DNA of 64,000 nt from Trabulsiella odontotermitis (GCF_030053895.1 NZ_CP125781.1:434001-498000), one strand, 5' to 3'; numbered from the stretch's first letter, positions 35,610 through 44,802 are shown. Numbers and translations are program-made. Notes: generated by a model from the letters alone, not told the origin.

Positions 35610-36172
35610 ATCGATTGACCTTTGGCTTCCTCAAGCTTGCCCTGCGCCAATAGTATCAAATCGCAAACTTCCCGTACCGCTCCGCGTCCGCCGTTGATAC
35701 GCGTGACGTAATCGGCGCGCGGAAGAAGCAGGGGGTGGGCGTCCGCCACCGCAACGCTCAGGCCTGTTTCAGCCATCACCGGCCAGTCGATCAGATCATC
35801 GCCGACGTAGGCGACCTGCTCCGGGGACAGCGCGAGCGTTGCCAACAGTTCACGGTACGCAATACGCTTATCGGACTGCCCCTGGTAAAGATGGGTAATG
35901 CCGAGCGTCGCGCAGCGATCTTCCAGCAGTTTAGCTTTTCGACCGGTAATAATCGCTACCTCGACGTCGGAAGTCAGCACACAACGGATCCCATAGCCGT
36001 CGCGCACATTGAACGCTTTCAGCTCTTCGCCGTTGTTGCCCATATAAATGAGGCCATCAGAAAGGACGCCGTCTACATCCAGAATCAGCAGGCGGATTTT
36101 TTCCGCTCGTGCGATGACCTCTGCGCTCACGGGGCCGTAGCAGGTCGACACCATTGCACCAGCATTACTCAT
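35606..36172 (-). CDS. kdsC: KdsC, KDO-8-phosphate phosphatase
   Basis: HAD-type phosphatase that makes free KDO for the LPS core. The 188 residues equal E. coli KdsC. The nucleophile motif is LLILDVDGVLSDG (about 29-41), and later motifs ITGRKA and YVGDDLIDWPV are the HAD II and IV signatures. It follows kdsD by 14 nt. Confidence 0.97.
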   Translation of the reverse strand: MSNAGAMVSTCYGPVSAEVIARAEKIRLLILDVDGVLSDGLIYMGNNGEELKAFNVRDGYGIRCVLTSDVEVAIITGRKAKLLEDRCATLGITHLYQGQSDKRIAYRELLATLALSPEQVAYVGDDLIDWPVMAETGLSVAVADAHPLLLPRADYVTRINGGRGAVREVCDLILLAQGKLEEAKGQSI

Positions 36173-36186
36173 TCTACTTTCCTTAA

Positions 36187-37173
36187 TTACACTACGCCTG
36201 CGCGCAGGAGATCATGCATATGTACCACACCCAGCAAATGGTCGCCATCGGCAACCAGCACGCAGGTCACGTGGCGGGACTGCATCAGGTTGAGCGCATC
36301 CACCGCCAGCGTGCCGGGGCGAATACGGATACCGCCCGGCGTCATCACGTCGGCAATGCTGAGCTGGCGCATGTCCGCACCGGTATCAAATACCCGACGC
36401 AAGTCACCATCGGTAAAGATACCAAGAATTTGCATTTGGTCATCGCAAATTGCCGTCATCCCGAGATTTTTACGGGTGATTTCCAGCAGTGCATCACGCA
36501 GCGACGCCTCTTTCGTGACATGCGGGATTTCATCGCCGGTGTGCATGATGTCGTTCACGCGCAGCAGCAGTTTACGGCCCAGCGCGCCACCGGGGTGGGA
36601 TAACGCGAAATCTTCCGCGGTAAACCCGCGGGCTTCCAGCAACGCTACGGCCAGCGCATCGCCCATCACCAGCGCTGCGGTAGTGCTGGAGGTTGGCGCG
36701 AGCCCTAACGGACAAGCCTCTTTCGGCACTTTTACGCACAGGTGAATATCCGCCGCGCGCGCCATGCTGCTTTCCGGGCGGCTGGTGATGCAAATCAGCG
36801 GCACCTGCAGGCGTTTCAATACCGGGATCAGCGCCAGGATCTCATTCGATTCGCCGGAGTTCGACAGGGCGATGACGATATCCTGCGGCGTCACCATGCC
36901 TAAATCGCCGTGCGCCGCTTCACCGGGGTGCACAAAGAATGACGAGGTGCCAGTGCTGGCAAACGTCGCCGCCATTTTGCGGCCGATATGCCCGGACTTG
37001 CCCATCCCCATCACCACGACCTTACCGCTGCAGTAGAAGATTTTCTCGCAGGCGAGGGCGAAATCCTGATTGATGTACTGATCGAGCTGTGCCAGACCTT
37101 CACGTTCAATCGCCAGGACTTCACGCCCTGCTTGCTGAAAGTCAAAACCCGGCTGCAAATCTATTTGCGACAT
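36187..37173 (-). CDS. kdsD: KdsD, arabinose-5-phosphate isomerase
   Basis: Converts ribulose 5-phosphate to arabinose 5-phosphate, the first step of KDO synthesis. The 328 residues equal E. coli KdsD. An N-terminal SIS domain has GMGKSGHIGRK and HPGEAAHGDLGM; two CBS motifs follow after ~205. ATG 37173 is chosen (MSQIDLQPGF); the frame continues into yrbG. yrbG ends 14 nt upstream. Confidence 0.97.
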   Translation of the reverse strand: MSQIDLQPGFDFQQAGREVLAIEREGLAQLDQYINQDFALACEKIFYCSGKVVVMGMGKSGHIGRKMAATFASTGTSSFFVHPGEAAHGDLGMVTPQDIVIALSNSGESNEILALIPVLKRLQVPLICITSRPESSMARAADIHLCVKVPKEACPLGLAPTSSTTAALVMGDALAVALLEARGFTAEDFALSHPGGALGRKLLLRVNDIMHTGDEIPHVTKEASLRDALLEITRKNLGMTAICDDQMQILGIFTDGDLRRVFDTGADMRQLSIADVMTPGGIRIRPGTLAVDALNLMQSRHVTCVLVADGDHLLGVVHMHDLLRAGVV

Positions 37174-37187
37174 GTTGATTTTCCGAT

Positions 37188-38165
37188 TCATTCCACGAAA
37201 AGCGGTGCTACCCAATACAGCATCGCCAGCCATACGATAAAACCGCCGGTCAGCAACAGGCCTGCGCCCTTGCCGATTTGCCGTTGACGGCGCCAGCACA
37301 GAAGTGCGAACACGATGCTCACCAGCACCATGACGCCATAATCCCGGGTGAACGCTTGTGGGTTAAACGCGCCCGGCGCAATCAGCGCGGGCAGCCCCAG
37401 AACGATGGCGATATTGAAAATATTGGCGCCAATGATATTCCCGATAGCGATATCATCCTCACCTTTCCGTGCGCCCGCGATAGTGGTCGCCAGTTCTGGC
37501 AGGCTGGTGCCGATCGCAATGACCGTCAGCCCGATGGTGAGTTCGCTCATGGCAAAATAGTTTGCCAGTACGGTGGCGTTGTCGATCACCATACGGGTCG
37601 CCATCGGCATGATGATAAGCGCGAGGCCCAGCCACAGAAACGCCACCGGCAACGAGCCGTCACGCGGCAGTTCTTCTAATTGTTCCCGGGTCAGACTGTC
37701 GTTGCCCTGACGCTCGGCCAGGCGCGCGATCTTAATAATGTACAGCAGCCAGAGCGCGGCAAGGGCGAGCAAAAACAGGCCGTCGATGCGGGAAAGTTCG
37801 CCATTATACAGTACACAGCCCGCCAGCAGGCTCACGATTAACATTAGCGGCATTTCGCGGCGCAGGATATCAGAATGCACGGTAAAAGGATGGAGCAACG
37901 CGGCAAGACCGAGGATCAATAAGATGTTGACGATATTGGAGCCGATCGCCGTGCCGATCGCCAGATCAATCTGGCCATGCATGGAGGCGGCGACGGACAC
38001 AATGATCTCCGGCAAAGATGTCCCTATGCCAACAACGGTCATGCCGATGATAATCGGCGGGATGCCCAGCGTCCGGCATAATATCGACGCGGCATAAACC
38101 AGACGATCGGCACTGTAGACCACAAGTAAGAGACCAATAATTAACAGAGCCGTCGCTAATAGCAT
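37188..38165 (-). CDS. yrbG: YrbG, putative Na+/Ca2+ exchanger-family protein
   Basis: Inner-membrane protein of the Ca2+:cation antiporter family with about ten membrane helices in two related halves. Each half has a signature: GTSLPEIIVS near residue 48 and GTSLPELATT near residue 217, the alpha-repeats. The 325 residues equal E. coli YrbG. It is the first gene of the leftward kds-lpt-rpoN cluster; an ERIC repeat sits just upstream. Confidence 0.95.
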   Translation of the reverse strand: MLLATALLIIGLLLVVYSADRLVYAASILCRTLGIPPIIIGMTVVGIGTSLPEIIVSVAASMHGQIDLAIGTAIGSNIVNILLILGLAALLHPFTVHSDILRREMPLMLIVSLLAGCVLYNGELSRIDGLFLLALAALWLLYIIKIARLAERQGNDSLTREQLEELPRDGSLPVAFLWLGLALIIMPMATRMVIDNATVLANYFAMSELTIGLTVIAIGTSLPELATTIAGARKGEDDIAIGNIIGANIFNIAIVLGLPALIAPGAFNPQAFTRDYGVMVLVSIVFALLCWRRQRQIGKGAGLLLTGGFIVWLAMLYWVAPLFVE

Positions 38166-38186
38166 CTAAAATCCTTTCTTCAGGTA

Positions 38187-38313
38187 TATACACTTGATCC
38201 TTCACGCTGTCTCTTCGTTGGCTGCGCCTGCCCACCTCAGTCACTTACCTATGTAAGCTCCTGAGGATTCCCAGGCTTGCCGCCTCGATGCAGCATGAAT
38301 GATTGTGTGTATA
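38187..38313. repeat. ERIC (intergenic repeat unit)
   Basis: A 127-bp element, exactly the full ERIC length. It has imperfect terminal inverted repeats (TATACAC... and ...GTGTATA), and the central diagnostic block CAGTCACTTACC-TATGTAAGCTCCTGAGGATTC (38238-38270), which matches the conserved ERIC core used for ERIC-PCR. It folds into a long hairpin. Confidence 0.93.
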
Positions 38314-38315
38314 AT
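38310..38315 (+). promoter_or_regulatory. TATAAT at the ERIC right end, upstream of mlaF
   Basis: A perfect -10 hexamer that uses the last four ERIC bases. No good -35 is present at 16-18 bp. It lies ~187 bp before mlaF, so a role in mlaF expression is only possible. Confidence 0.3.
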
Positions 38316-38501
38316 CGGGGTCCGCGGCGCAGGGCAGTTCCTGAGAACGTAACGAACTCTTAATTTTGACTTTAAGCGCCGTAAAAGTAAAACAAATGCC
38401 AGCTTTCGCTAACCCTCACAGGTAAGATTCTGTAAAAATGTTGGGTTTCGGGCGAGATAACGCGTCATGCTTGTCTTATGAAGTCTATAAAGGATGATCC
38501 T

Positions 38502-39317
38502 ATGAGCCAGACTGAGGCGAATTTAGTCGACATACGAGGCGTCAGCTTTTCCCGCGGCAACCGCGTGATTTTCGATGATATTTCGCTGTCGGTACCGCGC
38601 GGAAAGATCACCGCGATCATGGGGCCGTCAGGGATCGGTAAGACCACGCTGCTGCGGTTGATCGGCGGGCAAATTCCGCCGGATTCGGGCGAGATCCTCT
38701 TTGATGGCGAGAATGTACCGCAAATGTCGCGTTCTCGTCTTTATACCGTGCGTAAGCGCATGAGTATGCTGTTTCAGTCCGGCGCACTGTTTACCGATAT
38801 GAACGTTTTCGACAACGTCGCGTACCCGTTGCGTGAGCACACGCATCTGCCGGATGCGTTGCTGCACAGTACGGTAATGATGAAACTCGAAGCCGTCGGC
38901 CTGCGCGGCGCGGCGAAACTGATGCCGTCGGAACTCTCCGGCGGGATGGCGCGCCGGGCGGCGCTGGCGCGGGCGATTGCCCTTGAGCCTGATCTCATTA
39001 TGTTCGACGAACCGTTTGTCGGTCAGGATCCCATCACCATGGGCGTGCTGGTGAAGCTGATTTCCGAGCTCAACAGCATTCTGGGTGTGACCTGCATTGT
39101 GGTGTCTCACGATGTTCCTGAAGTGCTCAGCATCGCCGATTTCGCCTATATCGTGGCGGATAAAAAAATTGTCGCTCAGGGGAGCGCGCAGTCGCTGCGG
39201 GAAAATAGCGATCCCCGGGTACGTCAGTTCCTGGATGGGATTGCCGACGGCCCGGTGCCGTTCCGCTATCCTGCTGGCGACTATCATCAAGATCTCTTAC
39301 CAGGCACAGGGAGTTAA
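38502..39317 (+). CDS. mlaF: MlaF, phospholipid transport ATPase
   Basis: ATPase of MlaFEDB, which keeps outer-membrane lipid asymmetry by moving phospholipids. The 271 residues (E. coli 269) contain Walker A GPSGIGKTT, signature LSGGMARR, Walker B LIMFDEP and the C-terminal extension that contacts the neighbouring MlaF and MlaB. I chose ATG 38502 (MSQTEAN); an in-frame ATG at 38478 is also possible. First of mlaFEDCB. Confidence 0.97.
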   Translation: MSQTEANLVDIRGVSFSRGNRVIFDDISLSVPRGKITAIMGPSGIGKTTLLRLIGGQIPPDSGEILFDGENVPQMSRSRLYTVRKRMSMLFQSGALFTDMNVFDNVAYPLREHTHLPDALLHSTVMMKLEAVGLRGAAKLMPSELSGGMARRAALARAIALEPDLIMFDEPFVGQDPITMGVLVKLISELNSILGVTCIVVSHDVPEVLSIADFAYIVADKKIVAQGSAQSLRENSDPRVRQFLDGIADGPVPFRYPAGDYHQDLLPGTGS

Positions 39318-39324
39318 CTGACTC

Positions 39325-40107
39325 ATGCTGTTAAATGCACTGGCTGCGCTCGGGCGACGGGGGATTAAAACCACCGCCACCTTTGGTCGCGCCGGGTTAA
39401 TGTTATTCAACGCCGTCGTCGGCAAACCTGAGTTTCGCAAACACGCGCCGCTGCTGGTTCGTCAGTTGTATAACGTGGGCGTGTTGTCGATGCTTATCAT
39501 CATTGTCTCGGGCGTGTTTATCGGGATGGTGCTCGGGCTGCAGGGGTATCTGGTGCTGACCACGTACAGCGCGGAAACCAGCCTCGGCATGCTGGTGGCG
39601 CTGTCGCTGCTGCGTGAGCTCGGGCCGGTGGTCGCCGCGCTGCTCTTCGCTGGTCGCGCCGGGTCGGCACTGACTGCGGAAATTGGCCTGATGCGTGCTA
39701 CCGAGCAACTCTCGAGCATGGAAATGATGGCGGTTGACCCGCTGCGCCGGGTGATTTCACCGCGCCTGTGGGCCGGGATCATCTCCCTGCCGCTGCTGAC
39801 GATCATTTTCGTGGCGGTAGGCGTCTGGGGTGGTTCGCTGGTCGGTGTGAGCTGGAAGGGCATCGACGCAGGATTTTTCTGGACGGCGATGCAAAACGCC
39901 GTCGACTGGCGCCTTGATCTGGTGAACTGCCTGATCAAGAGCGTGGTATTCGCCATTACGGTGACATGGATTGCGTTATTCAACGGTTACGATGCGATCC
40001 CCACGTCGGCCGGGATCAGCCGGGCAACGACGCGCACGGTGGTGCACTCGTCGCTGGCGGTCCTCGGACTGGATTTTGTGCTGACAGCATTGATGTTTGG
40101 GAATTGA
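39325..40107 (+). CDS. mlaE: MlaE, phospholipid transport permease
   Basis: Inner-membrane permease of the Mla complex. The 260 residues equal E. coli MlaE. An amphipathic N-terminal helix is followed by about five membrane helices; GRAGSALTAEIG with EQLSSMEMMA is the conserved cytoplasmic coupling part. It follows mlaF by 7 nt. Confidence 0.97.
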   Translation: MLLNALAALGRRGIKTTATFGRAGLMLFNAVVGKPEFRKHAPLLVRQLYNVGVLSMLIIIVSGVFIGMVLGLQGYLVLTTYSAETSLGMLVALSLLRELGPVVAALLFAGRAGSALTAEIGLMRATEQLSSMEMMAVDPLRRVISPRLWAGIISLPLLTIIFVAVGVWGGSLVGVSWKGIDAGFFWTAMQNAVDWRLDLVNCLIKSVVFAITVTWIALFNGYDAIPTSAGISRATTRTVVHSSLAVLGLDFVLTALMFGN

Positions 40108-40111
40108 GTTC

Positions 40112-40666
40112 ATGCAAACGAAAAAAAGTGAAATTTGGGTGGGTGTGTTTCTGCTGGTCGCGCTGTTGGCAGCGCTGTTCATCTGCCTGAAAGCGGCAAA
40201 CGTCACGTCGATGCACACCGAGCCGACTTACCGTCTCTATGCGACGTTCGACAACATCGGCGGGCTGAAGGCGCGTTCCCCGGTGCGTATTGGCGGCGTG
40301 GTAATTGGCCGTGTGGCAGACATTTCCCTCGATTCCAAAACGTATCTGCCGCGCGTGGCGATGGATATCGAACAGCGCTACAACCATATCCCGGATACCA
40401 GTTCACTGGCGATTCGCACCTCAGGCCTGCTCGGCGAGCAGTTTCTGGCGCTCAACGTCGGGTTTGAAGACCCGGAACTGGGAACGTCTATCCTTAAAGA
40501 AGGTGACACCATCCAGGACACGAAGTCCGCTATGGTGCTCGAAGATTTAATCGGTCAGTTCCTCTACAACAGTAAAGGCGATGACAATAAGAATTCTGGC
40601 GATGCGCAGGGGGCCGGTGAGGGACATACTGACGCAGCACCGTCCGCAGCGGGTACGACGAAATAA
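40112..40666 (+). CDS. mlaD: MlaD, MCE-domain lipid-binding protein
   Basis: Periplasmic hexameric MCE protein anchored in the inner membrane that forms the lipid tunnel on MlaE. The 184 residues (E. coli 183) have one N-terminal helix (about 8-27) and an MCE domain (about 38-118, GGLKARSPVRIGGVVIG), then a helix and a variable Gly/Ala-rich tail. ATG 40112 is chosen (MQTKKSEI). Confidence 0.96.
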   Translation: MQTKKSEIWVGVFLLVALLAALFICLKAANVTSMHTEPTYRLYATFDNIGGLKARSPVRIGGVVIGRVADISLDSKTYLPRVAMDIEQRYNHIPDTSSLAIRTSGLLGEQFLALNVGFEDPELGTSILKEGDTIQDTKSAMVLEDLIGQFLYNSKGDDNKNSGDAQGAGEGHTDAAPSAAGTTK

Positions 40667-40684
40667 TTTCAGGAGAATGAAGAC

Positions 40685-41320
40685 ATGTTTAAACGTTTAC
40701 TGATGGTTGGCATGTTGGTGCTTGCGCCATTGACGGCAGCAAATGCAGCCGACCAGTCTAACCCCTACAAACTGATGAATGAGGCGGCGCAGAAGACGTT
40801 TGACCGCCTCAAAAATGAGCAACCGCAAATTCGTTCTAACCCGGACTATCTGCGTCAGGTCGTAGATCAGGAGCTGTTGCCGTATGTCCAGGTGAAATAT
40901 GCCGGGGCGCTGGTGCTGGGGCGTTACTATAAAGAAGCAACGCCGGCGCAGCGTGATGCGTACTTCGCGGCGTTCCGTGAATATCTGAAACAAGCTTACG
41001 GCCAGGCGCTGGCAATGTATCACGGCCAGACCTATCAGATTGCGCCCGAACAGCCGCTGGGCGATGCGACTATCGTGCCGATCCGCGTGACCATTCTCGA
41101 TCCGAACGGCCGTCCGCCGGTGCGTCTGGACTTCCAGTGGCGTAAAAACAGCCAGAGCGGTAACTGGCAGGCGTATGACATGATCGCGGAAGGCGTCAGC
41201 ATGATCACCACCAAGCAAAATGAGTGGAGCGACCTGCTGCGTACCAAAGGCATTGACGGGCTGACGACGCAACTGCAGTCCATCGCAAAACAGCCGATCA
41301 CCCTGGAACAAAAGAAATAA
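40685..41320 (+). CDS. mlaC: MlaC, periplasmic phospholipid shuttle
   Basis: Soluble periplasmic protein that carries phospholipid between the MlaA-OmpC and MlaFEDB complexes. The 211 residues equal E. coli MlaC. A signal peptide of 21 residues ends ANAA. AGGAGA lies ahead of ATG 40685. Its stop shares one base with the mlaB start. Confidence 0.97.
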   Translation: MFKRLLMVGMLVLAPLTAANAADQSNPYKLMNEAAQKTFDRLKNEQPQIRSNPDYLRQVVDQELLPYVQVKYAGALVLGRYYKEATPAQRDAYFAAFREYLKQAYGQALAMYHGQTYQIAPEQPLGDATIVPIRVTILDPNGRPPVRLDFQWRKNSQSGNWQAYDMIAEGVSMITTKQNEWSDLLRTKGIDGLTTQLQSIAKQPITLEQKK

Positions 41321-41610
41321 TGGCAAACGAACTGAGCTGGAATCGCGAAAACGGCCGTCTATCGTTGTATGGCGAACTGGATCAGGACTGGCTGGTGCCG
41401 CTGTGGCATGCCCGCGCTGACGCCACCAAAGAGGTGGAGGTGATCGACCTGACAGGCGTGACCCGCGTGGATACCGCCGGGCTGGCGTTACTCATCCATC
41501 TGATTGCGGATATTCGCGCGCAGGGCAGAACCGTCAGCCTTAGCGGAAAAAGCGAAAATGTACAGACGCTGGCTCAGTTATATAACCTGCCTGCGGATAT
41601 GATCCCGTAA
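41320..41610 (+). CDS. mlaB: MlaB, STAS-domain subunit
   Basis: Cytosolic STAS protein that binds and stabilises MlaF. The 96 residues (E. coli 97) show the STAS motif DLTGVTRVDTAGLALL with the conserved threonine. The ATG overlaps the mlaC stop by one base. It ends the operon before a strong terminator. Confidence 0.95.
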   Translation: MANELSWNRENGRLSLYGELDQDWLVPLWHARADATKEVEVIDLTGVTRVDTAGLALLIHLIADIRAQGRTVSLSGKSENVQTLAQLYNLPADMIP

Positions 41611-41632
41611 TTCTTTCAGTACGTTATTATTC

Positions 41633-41665
41633 AAAGCCCCATTGTTTTTCAGAATGGGGCTTTTT
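41633..41665 (+). terminator. Terminator of mlaFEDCB
   Basis: Eleven-bp stem AAAGCCCCATT/AATGGGGCTTT, 9-nt loop, T run at 41661-41665. Confidence 0.9.
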
Positions 41666-41736
41666 GCTTGTTTAAGACAGCGCCACTTTCCTCTAAGATG
41701 ATGAGCTGTTTACCCAACCAGATGAAATTTGAACCC

Positions 41737-41991
41737 ATGGAAAATCATGAAATTCAGACAGTGCTGATGAACGCACTCTCGCTAAAGGAAGTCCACGTCT
41801 CTGGCGATGGCAGTCACTTTCAGGTTATTGCTGTGGGTGAGTTATTTGACGGCATGAACCGGGTCAAGAAACAGCAAACCATTTATGGCCCGCTGATGGA
41901 ATACATTGCGGATAACCGCATCCATGCCCTGTCGATCAAAGCGTATACGCCGCAAGAGTGGGAACGCGATCGCAAACTGAACGGCTTTTGA
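41737..41991 (+). CDS. ibaG: IbaG, BolA-family acid-stress protein
   Basis: Small BolA-like protein that can pair with monothiol glutaredoxin and is induced by acid in E. coli. The 84 residues equal E. coli IbaG (YrbA). The fold core VSGDGSHFQVIAVGE and the helix RVKKQQTIYGPL with histidine near IHALSIKAYTP are visible. ATG 41737 is chosen (MENHEIQ); upstream in-frame ATGs lie too close to the terminator. murA follows after 53 bp. Confidence 0.95.
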   Translation: MENHEIQTVLMNALSLKEVHVSGDGSHFQVIAVGELFDGMNRVKKQQTIYGPLMEYIADNRIHALSIKAYTPQEWERDRKLNGF

Positions 41992-42044
41992 GCCGGAGCG
42001 ACTACGTTCCGGCAAGTGTGAATTCTTAACAGAGACCAGAATTA

Positions 42045-43304
42045 ATGGATAAATTTCGTGTGCAGGGGCCAACGCGGCTCCAGGGCGAAGTCACCATCTC
42101 AGGTGCAAAAAACGCCGCGCTTCCTATCCTCTTCGCTACGCTGCTGGCGGAAGAGCCGGTAGAGATCCAGAACGTGCCAAAGCTGAAAGACATCGACACC
42201 ACGATGAAACTGCTGAGCCAGCTCGGCACCAAAGTTGAGCGCAACGGCTCCGTCTGGATTGACGCTGGTCCGGTAGACGTCTACTGCGCGCCATATGAAC
42301 TGGTCAAAACCATGCGCGCGTCCATCTGGGCGTTGGGGCCGCTGGTGGCGCGTTTCGGCCAGGGTCAGGTTTCTCTGCCGGGCGGCTGTGCGATCGGCGC
42401 ACGTCCGGTGGATCTGCATATCAGCGGCCTTGAGCAACTGGGGGCTGAAATCAAGCTCGAAGAAGGTTACGTCAAAGCGTCTGTGAATGGCCGCCTGAAA
42501 GGCGCGCACATCGTCATGGATAAAGTCAGCGTGGGCGCGACCGTCACCATCATGAGCGCGGCGACACTGGCGGAAGGGACGACCATTATCGAAAATGCGG
42601 CCCGTGAGCCGGAAATTGTCGATACTGCAAACTTCCTCAACACGCTGGGTGCGAAAATCAGCGGCCAGGGTACCGACCGCATTACCATCGAAGGTGTTGC
42701 CCGTCTTGGTGGCGGTGTGTACCGCGTACTGCCGGATCGTATCGAAACCGGGACGTTCCTCGTCGCGGCAGCCATTTCTGGCGGTAAAATTCTGTGCCGC
42801 AACGCCCAGCCGGATACGCTGGACGCGGTGCTGGCAAAACTGCGTGAAGCGGGTGCGGAAATTGAAACTGGTGAAGATTGGATCAGCCTCGACATGCACG
42901 GCAAACGCCCGAAAGCCGTGAATGTGCGCACTGCGCCGCATCCGGGGTTCCCGACTGACATGCAGGCTCAGTTCACGTTGCTGAACCTGGTGGCTGAAGG
43001 CACTGGTGTCATCACCGAAACCATCTTTGAAAACCGCTTTATGCACATCCCTGAGCTGATTCGTATGGGTGCGCATGCGGAGATCGAAAGCAATACGGCT
43101 ATCTGCCATGGGGTTGAAACGCTGTCCGGGGCCCAGGTGATGGCGACGGATCTGCGCGCCTCGGCCAGTCTGGTGCTGGCAGGGTGTATTGCGGAAGGCA
43201 CCACGGTTGTCGATCGTATTTATCATATCGATCGCGGTTATGAGCGTATTGAAGATAAACTGCGTGCGCTGGGCGCAAACATTGAGCGCGTGAAAGGCGA
43301 GTAA
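42045..43304 (+). CDS. murA: MurA, UDP-GlcNAc enolpyruvyl transferase
   Basis: First committed enzyme of peptidoglycan precursor synthesis, target of fosfomycin. The 419 residues equal E. coli MurA. Lys22 is in GAKNAA and the reactive Cys115 in LPGGCAIGAR, so the enzyme has the fosfomycin-sensitive Cys form. It probably shares a transcript with ibaG. A hairpin without T run follows. Confidence 0.99.
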   Translation: MDKFRVQGPTRLQGEVTISGAKNAALPILFATLLAEEPVEIQNVPKLKDIDTTMKLLSQLGTKVERNGSVWIDAGPVDVYCAPYELVKTMRASIWALGPLVARFGQGQVSLPGGCAIGARPVDLHISGLEQLGAEIKLEEGYVKASVNGRLKGAHIVMDKVSVGATVTIMSAATLAEGTTIIENAAREPEIVDTANFLNTLGAKISGQGTDRITIEGVARLGGGVYRVLPDRIETGTFLVAAAISGGKILCRNAQPDTLDAVLAKLREAGAEIETGEDWISLDMHGKRPKAVNVRTAPHPGFPTDMQAQFTLLNLVAEGTGVITETIFENRFMHIPELIRMGAHAEIESNTAICHGVETLSGAQVMATDLRASASLVLAGCIAEGTTVVDRIYHIDRGYERIEDKLRALGANIERVKGE

Positions 43305-43322
43305 CGCACTTTTTTCTGAAAC

Positions 43323-43354
43323 GCAGCCCCCTGCCGTGCTGGCAAGGGGGTTGC
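43323..43354. terminator. Hairpin between murA and sfsB
   Basis: CCCCC-TGCC pairs with GGC-AA-GGGGG, plus outer GCA/TGC pairs. It lies between converging stops but has no clear T run, so termination is only likely. Confidence 0.5.
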
Positions 43355-43363
43355 TGCCACATG

Positions 43364-43630
43364 TTACTTCTTGCGTTGCCGCATCAGGCGCGTTCTGTCG
43401 ATAAACTCATGCGTGATGGGATCATGATACCGGGACGGCCAGATAATCCAGGGATCGGTCTCGAGCGCTGTCGCGATAATCACTTCACCTTTCGGCCATG
43501 GTCGGGTCAGGGCATTGGCGAGCGTCGACGAGCTGAGTCCGTTTTTTCGGGACTCCGCCGCCAGTGACGTTCCTTTTTTGCGTAATCCCGAAATGATATC
43601 TGCCGGATGCCAGTCAATAAACTTATCCAT
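43364..43630 (-). CDS. sfsB: SfsB (Nlp), Ner-like DNA-binding protein
   Basis: Small regulator of the Ner family, related to the Mu/D108 Ner repressor; E. coli SfsB affects maltose genes. The 88 residues (E. coli 92) contain a helix-turn-helix with GTSLAAESRKNGLSSSTLANAL. The C-terminal tail is a few residues shorter than in E. coli. Monocistronic on the minus strand, convergent with murA. Confidence 0.94.
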   Translation of the reverse strand: MDKFIDWHPADIISGLRKKGTSLAAESRKNGLSSSTLANALTRPWPKGEVIIATALETDPWIIWPSRYHDPITHEFIDRTRLMRQRKK

Positions 43631-43798
43631 TTTTTCTCCCTGTAATTGACGTTATCAGAGTGTCGCCGCGTACTGCGACCCGGGTACTATAACGCCGGAA
43701 GAAGATTTGTTCTAAAAAGTTCAAGTAAAGCGATGTAAGATTCGGAAAATATCAAGGTATCAGGGAACTACGAGAAAATGATAATTGTTTTATTGGAG

Positions 43799-43824
43799 CG
43801 TTCTCGCACTTTTGTACGAGAACG
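43799..43824. repeat. Inverted repeat after ispB
   Basis: CGTTCTCG (43799-43806) pairs with CGAGAACG (43817-43824) around 10 nt, starting 6 bp past the ispB stop. It may end ispB transcripts, but no T run follows on the minus strand. Confidence 0.45.
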
Positions 43825-43830
43825 TGTCAA

Positions 43831-44802
43831 TTAGCGATCGCGCTGAACGGCGATGTGGGCAAGGGCGACCAGCGCTTCACGCCAGGGGGTATCGGGAAGA
43901 ACCTGAAGTGCGGCAATGGCTTTATCGGCTTCTTCTTCCGCGCGGGTCCGCGTCCATTCGAGAGAACCGCAGGAGGCCATCGTTTCCAGAACAGGTTCCA
44001 GCAAATGCCGGCCATTACCCTGTTCAATGGCACCGCGGATCATCGCCGCCTGTTCTGCAGTGCCGTGACGCATTGCATGCAGCAATGGCAGCGTCGGTTT
44101 GCCTTCATTCAGGTCATCACCCACGTTTTTACCCAGCGTCTGACCGTCGGCGCTGTAATCAAGCAGATCGTCAATCAGCTGAAACGCCGTGCCGAGGTAG
44201 CGACCGTAATCCTGCAACCCTTTCTCTTGCTCTGGCGTACAGTTCGCCAGCAGACCGGAGCACTGGGCCGCCGCTTCGAACAACCGCGCGGTCTTGCTAT
44301 AAATGACGCGCATGTAATTCGCTTCGGTGATGTCGGGATCGTTGACGTTCATCAACTGCAGCACTTCTCCTTCAGCGATCACGTTGACCGCCTCGGACAT
44401 GATTTCCAGCACTTTGAGCGAACCGAGGCTGGTCATCATCTGAAACGCGCGGGTATAGATGAAGTCGCCGACCAGCACGCTGGCGGCGTTACCGAATGCC
44501 GCATTGGCGGTGGCTTTACCGCGTCGCATGTCGGACTCATCCACCACATCGTCATGAAGTAGGGTAGCTGTATGGATAAACTCAATCAGCGCAGCGATGG
44601 TGACGTGAGCGTTACCCTCGTAGCCCACCGCGCGCGCAGCCAGTACCGCAATCATCGGTCGGATGCGTTTACCGCCGCCGCTGATGATGTAGTACCCCAG
44701 TTGACTGATCAACTGCACGTCGGAATTGAGCTGTTCGAGAATTGTCGCATTGACTCCCGCCATGTCTTGCGCGGTTAACTCATTGATTTTTTCTAAATTC
44801 AT
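43831..44802 (-). CDS. ispB: IspB, octaprenyl diphosphate synthase
   Basis: Trans-prenyltransferase that makes the C40 side chain of ubiquinone-8 and menaquinone-8; essential. The 323 residues equal E. coli IspB. The two aspartate-rich motifs are LLHDDVVDESD (about 81-91) and LIDDLLDYSAD (about 208-218), with GGGKRIRP near residue 43. It is divergent from rplU. Confidence 0.98.
   Translation of the reverse strand: MNLEKINELTAQDMAGVNATILEQLNSDVQLISQLGYYIISGGGKRIRPMIAVLAARAVGYEGNAHVTIAALIEFIHTATLLHDDVVDESDMRRGKATANAAFGNAASVLVGDFIYTRAFQMMTSLGSLKVLEIMSEAVNVIAEGEVLQLMNVNDPDITEANYMRVIYSKTARLFEAAAQCSGLLANCTPEQEKGLQDYGRYLGTAFQLIDDLLDYSADGQTLGKNVGDDLNEGKPTLPLLHAMRHGTAEQAAMIRGAIEQGNGRHLLEPVLETMASCGSLEWTRTRAEEEADKAIAALQVLPDTPWREALVALAHIAVQRDR

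Larger units (their letters stand above)
38166..38501. other. Divergent region yrbG-mlaF with ERIC
   Basis: A 336-bp gap between divergent genes. It is mostly the ERIC repeat (38187-38313), with promoter sequence for mlaF to its right. No gene is seen. Confidence 0.7.

Noticed and set aside
38187..38313. ERIC region as a CRISPR or tRNA-like element
   Set aside because: It is a single 127-bp palindrome matching ERIC; no repeat-spacer array or cloverleaf is present.
42099..43226. 375-codon frame opposite murA
   Set aside because: Antisense shadow of murA; composition unlike a folded protein.
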